Shown here: in pieces, positions 6,405 through 12,079 of the stretch
Numbering within the stretch: the first letter of the stretch is position 1
Layout of the letters: every line of letters starts with the position of its first letter
NCBI GenBank assembly: GCA_949840775.1
Contig: CATKXO010000030.1
Span: 1 to 36,884, forward strand
Direction: 5' to 3'
From: an uncultured bacterium
Lineage (GTDB): Bacteria > Bacillota > Clostridia > Oscillospirales > Oscillospiraceae
Length of the DNA: 36,884 nucleotides
Made by a program: the position numbers and the translations under genes
Notes under the pieces: generated by a model
What the model was told of the DNA's origin: nothing
The model's input: only the letters and a program-made list of their open reading frames with translations
Database searches by the model: none

Positions 6405-6554
6405 TCAGGCCGTCAAATCGTCCTTCCGGTCCTCCACTTGCTCTTTCAGGAGGGCGGTCGCCGTGACCTGTGCACCGCACTGCTCGCCCATGATTCTGGC
6501 TACGGCGTCGCAGAAAAGCTGCCCATTCAGATGATTTTCAAATTTACCGTTCAC
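6405..6554 (-). CDS. 49-residue early protein, GTG start
   Basis: The gene starts with GTG at 6554, 8 nt after GGGAGG. The product contains GKFENHLNGQLFCDAVARIMG and ends in an acidic helix (KEQVEDRKDDLTA). It lies between the 45-residue gene and the 45-residue AQAGA-tailed gene in one leftward operon. The function is unknown. Confidence 0.6.
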   Translation of the reverse strand: MNGKFENHLNGQLFCDAVARIMGEQCGAQVTATALLKEQVEDRKDDLTA

Positions 6555-6619
6555 AGTGACCGCCTCCCTTCTGCTAGACTATTGGTCGGGCCTTGTCCGA
6601 TATGTGCTCTGCCCCACCC

Positions 6620-6757
6620 TCACGCCCCGGCCTGGGCCTGGGCCTGACGGGCGGCGATAAAGCCCTCACCGTAGCCGATCAGGTAGGACCTAGCTTCGTC
6701 GGTCATCTCGTTCCACGCCTCGCTCAGAGACTGGAGGACTTCTTTGTTGTCGGGCAC
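6620..6757 (-). CDS. 45-residue helical protein, AQAGA-tail family, copy 1
   Basis: The product begins MPDNKEVLQSLSEAWNEMTD and ends IAARQAQAQAGA. It is related to the product at 8794-8940, which shares length, an acidic N-terminal helix and the SQAQAGA tail. The start chosen is GTG 6757, 8 nt after AAAGGAGG; an in-frame GTG 9 nt upstream sits too close to that site. The promoter repeat lies directly upstream on the other strand. Eroded tails of the same gene survive in three other repeat copies. Confidence 0.7.
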   Translation of the reverse strand: MPDNKEVLQSLSEAWNEMTDEARSYLIGYGEGFIAARQAQAQAGA

Positions 6758-6775
6758 CTTGCCCACCTCCTTTCC

Positions 6776-6804
6776 TTGCCCCCTCCCGCCGCCTGTGCTA
6801 TAAT
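6776..6804 (+). promoter_or_regulatory. array promoter copy A
   Basis: TTGCCC, a 17-bp spacer and TATAAT with an extended -10 (TGTGC before it). Inverted CGCCGC / GCGGCG arms surround the -10 box. It drives the gene at 6826. This is the first of five near-identical copies. Confidence 0.85.
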
Positions 6805-6825
6805 AGCGGCGAAGAGGTGATTTTT

Positions 6826-7188
6826 ATGGTTACATTTAAACCGAAGCAACGGGACCTTGCCATGCGAATCATTTGCGACTACTATGCAGATGAAAATAAT
6901 ATTGATCCAATCAGCACTGAGGACCTATACAATTTCGGATTGCAGCGAACAATCAACGCAGCACAGCTTGTGAATGTCTTGAAAGCAATGGGCTATGTTG
7001 CAACGAAAAGCTACTATGAAGGCCCTGATACTATACTTTTGACTGATTCTGGACGGTGCTACTTCGAGCGGAAAGATGACCTGATGAGGGAAAAACGCAT
7101 TGAATGGTTCCGTTACATCATCACAACTGTCATTGCAGTGGCAGCTTTAATCACTGCTATCGTCTCAATATGCCTGCAATACAAATAA
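6826..7188 (+). CDS. winged-helix-like small protein with C-terminal membrane helix (array gene A)
   Basis: The N-terminal ~85 residues look like a winged-helix fold: KQRDLAMRIICDYYADENN, then INAAQLVNVLKAMGYV and a wing ending ILLTDSGRCYFERK. A basic stretch is followed by one hydrophobic helix at the C-terminus (about 98-118, YIITTVIAVAALITAIVSI). The protein would be tail-anchored with the fold in the cytoplasm. The gene at 9008 has the same architecture. The start at 6826 follows GAAGAGGTG; the base composition is more AT-rich than in the neighbours. The last 32 bp overlap the convergent gene at 7157-7279. The function is unknown. Confidence 0.75.
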   Translation: MVTFKPKQRDLAMRIICDYYADENNIDPISTEDLYNFGLQRTINAAQLVNVLKAMGYVATKSYYEGPDTILLTDSGRCYFERKDDLMREKRIEWFRYIITTVIAVAALITAIVSICLQYK

Positions 7189-7279
7189 TGTTCAGACACA
7201 CCCCGGCCAGCATAATCCCCCAGGTGATATACCATGCCCAATCAGGAACGCCGCCGCCCCGGCCGCGTTTCTTTTTCAC
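7157..7279 (-). CDS. 40-residue single-span membrane protein (array gene A')
   Basis: The gene starts with GTG at 7279 behind GGAAGGGGGTGAGAAC, the ribosome site shared by the minus-strand array genes. The basic N-terminus MKKKRGRGGG is followed by one membrane helix (about 14-37, WAWYITWGIMLAGVCLNII) and a basic tail. Its 3' end overlaps array gene A by 32 bp in convergent orientation, membrane-coding part against membrane-coding part. Small hydrophobic proteins like this can be toxins or phage membrane modulators, but nothing decides this. Confidence 0.65.
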   Translation of the reverse strand: MKKKRGRGGGVPDWAWYITWGIMLAGVCLNIICIAGILRR

Positions 7280-7283
7280 GTTC

Positions 7284-7382
7284 TCACCCCCTTCCGCTTC
7301 TTGACTTTGCCCCACCCTCACGCCCTGGGCGGAGCCGCTTGCCCCCTCCCTCCGCCTGTGCTATAATGGCGGCGGAAGGAGG
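7284..7382. repeat. intergenic array repeat copy B
   Basis: It contains, left to right, the leftward ribosome site for A', the pyrimidine-rich block GCTTCTTGACTTTGCCCC, a relic of the 3' end of the AQAGA-tail gene, and the rightward promoter. It is a shortened and more diverged version of copies C and D. Confidence 0.75.
7339..7367 (+). promoter_or_regulatory. array promoter copy B
   Basis: TTGCCC-17-TATAAT with TGTGC before the -10 box and CCGCC / GGCGG arms around it. It drives the gene at 7390. Confidence 0.85.
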
Positions 7383-7389
7383 TGTAAGT

Positions 7390-7557
7390 ATGACTGATGG
7401 AAAGCATTTCCCTAGCACTAAATTTGAAGCGCTGGCAATGTTGTATGTACAATCTCAAGATTTAAGTGAAAAAACGCCTGTTGAAATCTTAAATATGTAC
7501 AACGCTGCTTATGCTGAAATCAAACGAGAGAACGCAGCTCAGAATCCAATTCGTTAA
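7390..7557 (+). CDS. 55-residue protein (array gene B)
   Basis: The product begins MTDGKHFPSTKFEALAMLYV and has the C-terminal helix TPVEILNMYNAAYAEIKREN. It resembles short helical phage proteins of unknown role. GGAAGGAGG precedes the ATG. It ends at 7557, and its stop overlaps the stop of the convergent gene B' by 3 bases (7555-7557 against 7554-7556). Confidence 0.7.
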   Translation: MTDGKHFPSTKFEALAMLYVQSQDLSEKTPVEILNMYNAAYAEIKRENAAQNPIR

Positions 7558-7700
7558 GTGATCCAGGTTGTTTCCAGCAATTCCACCATTGTGCGAGTAA
7601 TTTCGCACAGCTCCATATTTGTACAGTCAGGGCGCTTAGACCGTTCAGCGAGTAGTTGCAGCTGCTCGCTGAATATTTTTCTTATGTTATCCGCTTCCAC
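7554..7700 (-). CDS. 48-residue protein (array gene B')
   Basis: The start is GTG 7700 after GGAGGGGGTG, the shared minus-strand ribosome site. The product (EADNIRKIFSEQLQLLAE, then RPDCTNMELCEITRTMVELL) is helical and soluble. It meets gene B tail to tail with overlapping stop codons. The function is unknown. Confidence 0.65.
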   Translation of the reverse strand: MEADNIRKIFSEQLQLLAERSKRPDCTNMELCEITRTMVELLETTWIT

Positions 7701-7706
7701 ATTTTT

Positions 7707-7811
7707 CACCCCCTCCGTTTCTTGATTCTGCCCCTTACGCCCCAACCTGGGCGCGGAACTGGCCGCCTTGCCCCCTCCCGCCGCCTGTGCTATAATGGCG
7801 GCAAAAGGAGG
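7707..7811. repeat. 105-bp intergenic array repeat copy C
   Basis: It differs from copy D (8292-8396) at only two positions by eye. It holds the leftward ribosome site, the block CGTTTCTTGATTCTGCCCC, a relic reading ...FRAQVGA-stop on the minus strand, and the rightward promoter. With copy D it flanks gene pair C/C' as a direct repeat. Confidence 0.9.
7768..7796 (+). promoter_or_regulatory. array promoter copy C
   Basis: TTGCCC-17-TATAAT, extended -10, with 6-bp arms GCCGCC / GGCGGC placed symmetrically around the -10 region. It drives the gene at 7820. Confidence 0.85.
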
Positions 7812-7819
7812 GATTATTT

Positions 7820-8098
7820 ATGTCCGAAAATGAAATTTATTTCCCAAAATTTAACTCTTTGCGGGAAGAAAACTTGACGCTGTACTTTGAGTTAAAAGCC
7901 TATATTGAGCAGCTTCCAGGCGGGCCTTGGCATTATGTGGAGGGACACGACCCCTCTCACAATGGCACACGGTATGTTTTCATCCTGTCAAATCTCTACC
8001 GCCCTACGGAAAAGGTCTCAATCACAGCGCTGAAGAACATCCCGCAAATAGATGGGCACTACTTTTCATTTTCCAGCAATCTCATCCCCAGTGAGTGA
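7820..8098 (+). CDS. 92-residue hypothetical protein (array gene C)
   Basis: The product starts MSENEIYFPKFNSLREENLT and has an alpha-beta look, with AYIEQLPGGPWHYVEGHDP and TRYVFILSNLYRPTEKV. I recognise no family. The ribosome site is AAAAGGAGGG. It overlaps the convergent gene C' by 40 bp and is flanked with it by two nearly identical 105-bp repeats, so the pair looks like an exchangeable cassette. Confidence 0.7.
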   Translation: MSENEIYFPKFNSLREENLTLYFELKAYIEQLPGGPWHYVEGHDPSHNGTRYVFILSNLYRPTEKVSITALKNIPQIDGHYFSFSSNLIPSE

Positions 8099-8286
8099 CC
8101 TGCCTCTGATGCTTTGATACGCCGGTTGATGTACTGCTCCCACTGGGCCTCAGTCCAGATTGCAGCATCGACCCGAACCGCCCGTTTCTCTTGGAGAATC
8201 AAGACCGACGCTGTTGTCTTGCTGCCTGACAAAAGGACAACAAAGTCGGTCCTTTTGTCTATTTTCATTTTTCTCCTCAGCGACAT
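8059..8286 (-). CDS. 75-residue hypothetical protein (array gene C')
   Basis: The start at 8286 has GGAGGGGGTGAGAGG directly upstream. The product has a basic N-terminus (MSLRRKMKIDKRTDF), a strand pair VVLLSGSKTTASVLILQEKRAV and a helix EAQWEQYINRRIKASEAG. It may bind nucleic acid, but no family is recognised. It is convergent with and overlaps gene C. Confidence 0.65.
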   Translation of the reverse strand: MSLRRKMKIDKRTDFVVLLSGSKTTASVLILQEKRAVRVDAAIWTEAQWEQYINRRIKASEAGHSLGMRLLENEK

Positions 8287-8291
8287 CCTCT

Positions 8292-8396
8292 CACCCCCTC
8301 CGTTTCTTGATTCTGCCCCTTACGCCCCAACCTGGGCGCGGAACTGGCCGCCTTGCCCCCTCCCGCCGCCTGTGCTATAATTGCGGCGAAAGGAGG
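8292..8396. repeat. 105-bp intergenic array repeat copy D
   Basis: Near-identical to copy C, with two differences (one just after TATAAT, one before the ribosome site). It keeps the same parts: leftward ribosome site, gene relic, promoter. Confidence 0.9.
8353..8381 (+). promoter_or_regulatory. array promoter copy D
   Basis: TTGCCC-17-TATAAT, extended -10, with CGCCGC / GCGGCG arms. It drives the gene at 8404. Confidence 0.85.
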
Positions 8397-8403
8397 TGAT
8401 TTT

Positions 8404-8607
8404 GTGAAACTGCCTGGGTTTCAAGAGTTTCTTGCTACTTTGACCCCGGAAAAAATCGAGCAAATTATGTCAGACGCTAAAGCAAAATGCGAAGAGGCCT
8501 CTTGCATGGGTTCAGGGGAACAGATTGCGGCAATCAGTTGGACGGTTTCCCTGGAAGTTCTGGCTCTGTATCATCTTTGGCTCGAAGAATCTCTGTCAAC
8601 CGATTGA
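8404..8607 (+). CDS. 67-residue hypothetical protein (array gene D)
   Basis: The start is GTG 8404, 7 nt after AAAGGAGG; the frame is open upstream through the promoter, which excludes earlier starts. The product begins MKLPGFQEFLATLTPEKIEQ and continues with a hydrophobic helix SWTVSLEVLALYHLWLEESL. Similar short proteins occur in prophages of gut Clostridia without known role. It overlaps the convergent gene D' by 74 bp, the largest overlap in the array. Confidence 0.7.
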   Translation: MKLPGFQEFLATLTPEKIEQIMSDAKAKCEEASCMGSGEQIAAISWTVSLEVLALYHLWLEESLSTD

Positions 8608-8755
8608 TACTTCCGGAAAACCTGATTGTTACAGGAGCAACTCTCTTTATCACATCTGATGGAGTAAAATTTTCCTCCGGCTGCCGCTCTTGTGTTGCCC
8701 GCACAAGGGCGGCAATTTCGTTTGCGCTGGCATTGGTCACGATGATTGCATCCAT
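8534..8755 (-). CDS. 73-residue hypothetical protein (array gene D')
   Basis: The start at 8755 follows GGAGGGGGTGAGAGG. The product (MDAIIVTNASANEIAALVRA, then TPSDVIKRVAPVTIRFSGSI and a C-terminal helix INRLTEILRAK) could be a small DNA-binding or adaptor protein, but I cannot name a family. It is convergent with gene D and downstream of the AQAGA-tail gene copy 2. Confidence 0.6.
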   Translation of the reverse strand: MDAIIVTNASANEIAALVRATQERQPEENFTPSDVIKRVAPVTIRFSGSINRLTEILRAKDDTEPELPGKPSN

Positions 8756-8793
8756 CCTCTCACCCCCTCCATCCTCGTTCTTCTGCCCCACCC

Positions 8794-8940
8794 TCACGCC
8801 CCGGCCTGGGCCTGGGAGCGGAGGCTGACGACAGCACGCATACCCTCGGTATACGCCAGGAGCTGGTCCGTCTCCTGGTCCGTCATCGTCGGCCACATCG
8901 CCTGGATGTTTTCCGGGACCTGCTTCTTTTTCTCCGACAT
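8794..8940 (-). CDS. 48-residue helical protein, AQAGA-tail family, copy 2
   Basis: The ATG at 8940 follows GAAAGGAGGGG. The product starts MSEKKKQVPENIQAMWPTMT and ends LRSQAQAGA. It is related to the product at 6620-6757. It sits directly behind array promoter E on the opposite strand and marks the complete form of the repeat unit, of which B, C and D keep only the 3' tail. Confidence 0.7.
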   Translation of the reverse strand: MSEKKKQVPENIQAMWPTMTDQETDQLLAYTEGMRAVVSLRSQAQAGA

Positions 8941-8955
8941 CGTACCCCTCCTTTC

Positions 8956-8984
8956 TTGCCCCCTCCCTCCGCCTGTGCTATAAT
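8956..8984 (+). promoter_or_regulatory. array promoter copy E
   Basis: TTGCCC-17-TATAAT, extended -10, CCGCC / GGCGG arms. It drives the gene at 9008. Confidence 0.85.
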
Positions 8985-9007
8985 GGCGGGGAAAGGAGAG
9001 CAAAATA

Positions 9008-9340
9008 ATGGACAAATTATCATTGCAGGTGCTTAAATACATATCCCAAAACAACGGAGAAGCGGAACAAGAATCAATCGTTGAGCAATTTGGTGAAAAA
9101 TCCTTGCGTTCTTTAACCTTTCTCGAAAATGAAGAGTTTATAAAATCCGGCCGCCTGCCCGCTGGGGGTGGTGTCTATTGCTCCGATGGGCTATACGCCA
9201 TTACAAGCAAGGGACTTGCGTTTTTGGAAGAACGCCCCGGAAAGCTCTATGACATATGTTCTACCAGGTTCTTCGCTATCTGGGGTGCAGTAACCGGAAC
9301 AGCCGCACTAATACTAGAAGCAGTGCTGCATTTCCTATGA
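9008..9340 (+). CDS. winged-helix-like small protein with C-terminal membrane helix (array gene E)
   Basis: The 110-residue product repeats the architecture of array gene A. A winged-helix-like N-terminus (LSLQVLKYISQNNGEAEQES, then SLRSLTFLENEEFIKSGR and a wing ending YAITSKGLAFLEER) is followed by one C-terminal membrane helix (about 87-109, FFAIWGAVTGTAALILEAV). Sequence identity with gene A is low, so this is a shared fold or an old duplication. The start follows AAAGGAGAG. The gene is AT-richer than its flanks. It overlaps the convergent gene E' by 65 bp. Confidence 0.75.
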   Translation: MDKLSLQVLKYISQNNGEAEQESIVEQFGEKSLRSLTFLENEEFIKSGRLPAGGGVYCSDGLYAITSKGLAFLEERPGKLYDICSTRFFAIWGAVTGTAALILEAVLHFL

Positions 9341-9431
9341 AAAAGCTGTACATGCTCATCCAAAAGGTAAAAGGGTCTGCTTTGCGCTGTCTGCGCAGGC
9401 TGGCCCTTAATTCTTTTACAAACCGTCCCAT
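9276..9431 (-). CDS. 51-residue single-span membrane protein (array gene E')
   Basis: The ATG at 9431 follows the shared ribosome site GGAGGGGGTG. A basic N-terminus (MGRFVKELRASLRRQRKADP) is followed by one hydrophobic stretch (about 21-45, TFWMSMYSFFIGNAALLLVL) and a basic tail. It mirrors A': in both pairs a small basic membrane protein is convergent with a winged-helix/membrane protein. The coding call rests on ribosome site, overlap pattern and this recurrence. Confidence 0.65.
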   Translation of the reverse strand: MGRFVKELRASLRRQRKADPFTFWMSMYSFFIGNAALLLVLVRLFRLLHPR

Positions 9432-9491
9432 CCCTCTTTCACCCCCTCCGTTTCTTGACTTTGCCCTAATAATACATGACTATGCCCTATC

Positions 9492-9546
9492 TGTCAAGAG
9501 GAAAATTAAAAAAATTATTGACATAGCCATTTTTTTGTGATAGCAT
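9492..9546 (+). promoter_or_regulatory. promoter and possible operator of the Cro/CI-like gene
   Basis: TTGACA (9518-9523), 17 bp, TAGCAT (9541-9546). TGTCAA at 9492-9497 forms an inverted repeat with the -35 hexamer. TGTCAA/TTGACA also recurs as the -35 box of the promoter at 10120-10148. Autoregulation is possible. Confidence 0.6.
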
Positions 9547-9569
9547 ACATGAAAAAAGGGGTGATACCA

Positions 9570-9974
9570 TTGGATTCCAGTTTCGGAGAACGCCTTTCAA
9601 CACTCATCGAGGCATTAGAGCTTAAGAAAGTTGCATTTGCAGAACGTATCAAAGTAGATCAATCCTATGTAACCCAGTTGACAAATGGGAGAAGAAATCC
9701 GAGCGACAGGCTTATTGACGCAATCTGCCGCGAGTTTAGTGTCAATGAAACTTGGCTCCGTACCGGGCAGGGCGAAATGTTTGTTGAGACAGTCCAGGAG
9801 GACAAGATACTGTCTTTCATGGGAGATGTCATGCATGGCAGCCCAGATTTCCGGCGGCATCTGATGTCTGTACTTGCCCGGATGACCCCGGAGGAGTGGA
9901 CGCTGCTGGAGAAGAAGGCCTGGGAGCTGGTGGAGGAAATGAAAAAAGCCGACCCCGAAGGGCCGGCTGGGTAA
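9570..9974 (+). CDS. Cro/CI-family helix-turn-helix regulator
   Basis: The N-terminal 65 residues form an HTH_3 domain: GERLSTLIEALELKKVAFA, then VDQSYVTQLTNGRRNPS as recognition helix and VNETWLRTGQGEMF as the typical end. A helical C-terminal part (about 85-134) carries no peptidase motif, so it is not a LexA-type self-cleaving repressor. It is the likely main regulator of this element and could control the five array promoters (inference). The TTG at 9570 is chosen because AAAAGGGGTGATACC precedes it; an in-frame ATG at 9549 is possible. Confidence 0.85.
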   Translation: MDSSFGERLSTLIEALELKKVAFAERIKVDQSYVTQLTNGRRNPSDRLIDAICREFSVNETWLRTGQGEMFVETVQEDKILSFMGDVMHGSPDFRRHLMSVLARMTPEEWTLLEKKAWELVEEMKKADPEGPAG

Positions 9975-9982
9975 GAGGCTAT

Positions 9983-10087
9983 TTACTTGATGTAGCTCCT
10001 GGCAAATTCGATGAGGCCTCGCAGCTCCTGCAAACTTGCCTGCTCCAGGATTTTCAATAACTCACTGATGAGACTATCCCGTTTCAT
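9983..10087 (-). CDS. 34-residue phage micro-protein (ELRGL family)
   Basis: A gene of 35 codons behind a perfect minus-strand promoter and a GAGGGGG ribosome site. The product (MKRDSLISELLKILEQ, then ELRGLIEFARSYIK) is related to the 39-residue product at 615-734. It is convergent with the Cro/CI-like gene and ends 8 bp from it. Small partners of this kind occur next to phage repressors; the function is unknown. Confidence 0.7.
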   Translation of the reverse strand: MKRDSLISELLKILEQASLQELRGLIEFARSYIK

Positions 10088-10119
10088 TTTGCGCGCCCCC
10101 TCTATTACTTAGTGGGGCT

Positions 10120-10148
10120 ATTATAGAACATTTGTTTTAATTTGTCAA
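10120..10148 (-). promoter_or_regulatory. consensus promoter of the 34-residue gene
   Basis: Exact TTGACA (10148-10143), 17 bp, exact TATAAT (10125-10120) on the minus strand. It is the strongest consensus match in the element. Confidence 0.85.
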
Positions 10149-10184
10149 TAGTTTTTCCAGGAGAAATAGAGAGGAGAAAGAGAA

Positions 10185-11348
10185 ATGGATTTCGCTGAAC
10201 AGCTGGCCCAATTTGTTAAACGAGTTGAATCTTTACAGGGTTCTATTCCGACAGAGGAAGCTACAAAAACAGCTATTATCATGCCGTTCTTTGCCCTCCT
10301 TGGATATGATGTGTTCAATCCCCAGGAATTTGTTCCGGAGTATGTTGCCGACGTTGGGATCAAGCGTGGTGAAAAAGTGGACTATGCTATTTTGCAGGAC
10401 GGCGAACCGGTGATTATCATCGAAGCAAAGGCACTCAATCGAAATCTTGAAAAACATGATTCACAATTGTTTCGGTACTTTTCCACAACTCCCGCAAAGT
10501 TCGCCATCCTTACAAACGGAATACGTTACCGCTTTTTCACCGACTTGGAAGATCAGAATAAAATGGATGTTCTCCCCTTTTTAGACTTTAGCCTGCTAAA
10601 TATAAAAGAGGGGCAAATCGAAGAATTAAAAAAGTTCCAAAAAGAAAACTTTAATGTTGCAAAGATATTTGATTCTGCATCTGTCCTGAAATATCAGAGC
10701 AAATTTAAGCAAACACTTTCGGAGCAGTTTCAAAATCCGTCGGATGAGTTTGTGCGGTTATTTTTGCAGGATGTCTATTCTGGCATGAAGACACAATCCG
10801 TTATAGAACGATTTCGCCCAATCTTAAAACGGTCCATGCAAGAATTTATCAGTGAAACAATGAACGATAAAATAAAGACCGCACTCTTTGACACACCGAC
10901 CCAGGCAGCAGATAAATCAGTTGAGACCCAGCAAGAAATTCCTCAAGATGCCCCATTGCTTCCAACCGAAACAGAGTTAAACATATATTACCATATCAAG
11001 AATCTGTTTAAAAAATATGTGAACTTGGAGGATATTACTTACAAGAAAACAGAATCCTATCTTGCTGTTTTATATAAAGGCAATGTACGAAAATGGATAT
11101 GCCGTATCATTATGACCGGAGCACAGCTCATAATCATTATGCCAGATCAGGATAAAAAAGAGGTGCGTTGTTCTGTTTCTAACCCATATGAAATCGGAAA
11201 TTACAGTCGATACTTGGTCAGCGTGATTGCAAGGTATACAGAGCTTTTACAGCCCCTTGATGTAGAAAATCCACCGATGTATCAGGTGGTAATGCAGAGA
11301 CGTTTTCCAAAACACTCAAATCCATGGGAGACTTTTAAAGCGGAATGA
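10185..11348 (+). CDS. stand-alone HsdR_N-like PD-(D/E)XK protein
   Basis: The 387-residue protein resembles the N-terminal nuclease domain of type I restriction HsdR subunits. It has TKTAIIMPFFALLGYDVFNP (28-47), then the active-site pattern VDYAIL (Asp66) and IIIEAKA (Glu80, Lys82), and TNGIRYRFFTDL. A helical middle and a second C-terminal domain (about 265-370, TETELNIYYHIKNLFKK) follow. No helicase part, methylase or specificity subunit is nearby. Such single proteins are common prophage accessory genes with a suspected role against other phages. The start at 10185 follows GAGGAGAAAGAG. The nuclease fold is clear; the role is inference. Confidence 0.8.
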   Translation: MDFAEQLAQFVKRVESLQGSIPTEEATKTAIIMPFFALLGYDVFNPQEFVPEYVADVGIKRGEKVDYAILQDGEPVIIIEAKALNRNLEKHDSQLFRYFSTTPAKFAILTNGIRYRFFTDLEDQNKMDVLPFLDFSLLNIKEGQIEELKKFQKENFNVAKIFDSASVLKYQSKFKQTLSEQFQNPSDEFVRLFLQDVYSGMKTQSVIERFRPILKRSMQEFISETMNDKIKTALFDTPTQAADKSVETQQEIPQDAPLLPTETELNIYYHIKNLFKKYVNLEDITYKKTESYLAVLYKGNVRKWICRIIMTGAQLIIIMPDQDKKEVRCSVSNPYEIGNYSRYLVSVIARYTELLQPLDVENPPMYQVVMQRRFPKHSNPWETFKAE

Positions 11349-11421
11349 AAAAATCTCCCTTAGCGTTGAAGTTTCAGATGGAAGAGAAAGAAGGAAAAGT
11401 AAATGGAGAGGAGAACAGGAA

Positions 11422-11964
11422 ATGAAAACGTGGAAACTTGTATCTGGAATTATATCTATTGTACTGTTTACTTTTGTCATTTTTCAATCTTTTCTTGCAG
11501 GCGCATATAACACGCTGACCCAAAATGGGCAAATTAGCGGCTCTGCTGGTGTCATTGTGGCCGTTATGCTTCTTTCGGCTGGGATCGTGTCTATTGCCAC
11601 CCGAAAGGGCGGGAAAGGCGGAAATATCGCTTTGATTATCCTTTATGGATTGGGTTCGCTTGTTGGGTATACTTGTGCAGGGAGCTATAAAGATTTAATT
11701 GTTTGGGCGTCGTGGTGCCTGATCTGTGCCGCTCTTGCGGTGGTTGGGCTGGTCAAGATAACGAAGGGAGTCAGCCCTGTTACTGCACAGACCACTACGT
11801 CCGCCACGATTACTTCCAATCCAGCCCAGCAAACAGTTTCCTATCGAGGGTATGAAAAAAGTTGGTTGGATAAAATAGACCCTTTCCTTCCAATGTTTTA
11901 CATAATATGGTTTTGTGGCATAGCCGCAGGGACTTTTTTCCTGCTGAAACTGATTTTTAAATAA
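11422..11964 (+). CDS. four-span hypothetical membrane protein
   Basis: The 180-residue product has about four hydrophobic segments: 4-28, 41-58, 66-85 and 90-112 (the middle ones closely spaced). A Thr/Ser-rich stretch (118-140) and a final helix (about 155-178) follow. I recognise no enzyme motif. It follows the HsdR_N-like gene by 73 bp in the same direction and precedes the recombinase, so it is an accessory gene at the element's end. Confidence 0.7.
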   Translation: MKTWKLVSGIISIVLFTFVIFQSFLAGAYNTLTQNGQISGSAGVIVAVMLLSAGIVSIATRKGGKGGNIALIILYGLGSLVGYTCAGSYKDLIVWASWCLICAALAVVGLVKITKGVSPVTAQTTTSATITSNPAQQTVSYRGYEKSWLDKIDPFLPMFYIIWFCGIAAGTFFLLKLIFK

Positions 11965-12000
11965 AAAACCGCCTCCGGTGTTGGAGCACCGGGAGCGGCC
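11964..12000 (-). terminator. minus-strand terminator-like hairpin before the recombinase
   Basis: On the minus strand CCGCTCCCGGTG pairs with CACCGGAGGCGG and is followed by TTTTTTATT. It would stop leftward transcription that comes from the recombinase side. Confidence 0.7.
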
Positions 12001-12002
12001 AT

Positions 12003-12044
12003 GGGGTAGTAAAATCTTGGCGGACGTTACTACCCCTCTATTAT
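12003..12044 (+). promoter_or_regulatory. recombinase promoter overlapped by a 10-bp inverted repeat
   Basis: GGGGTAGTAA (12003-12012) and its exact complement (12027-12036) flank 14 nt. TTGGCG (12017-12022) lies in the loop and TATTAT (12039-12044) follows the right arm at 16 bp spacing. The repeat therefore looks like an operator controlling integrase expression. Confidence 0.65.
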
Positions 12045-12079
12045 ACCGCATATTTTTGTGGTGTAAAGGGGGAATTTTT

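Noticed and set aside
6600-9440. Reading the repeat blocks as a CRISPR array or integron attC sites
   Set aside because: Spacing is irregular (380-620 bp), the inserts contain genes, and the repeats hold promoters. No integron integrase is present, and the blocks lack paired attC-type arms.
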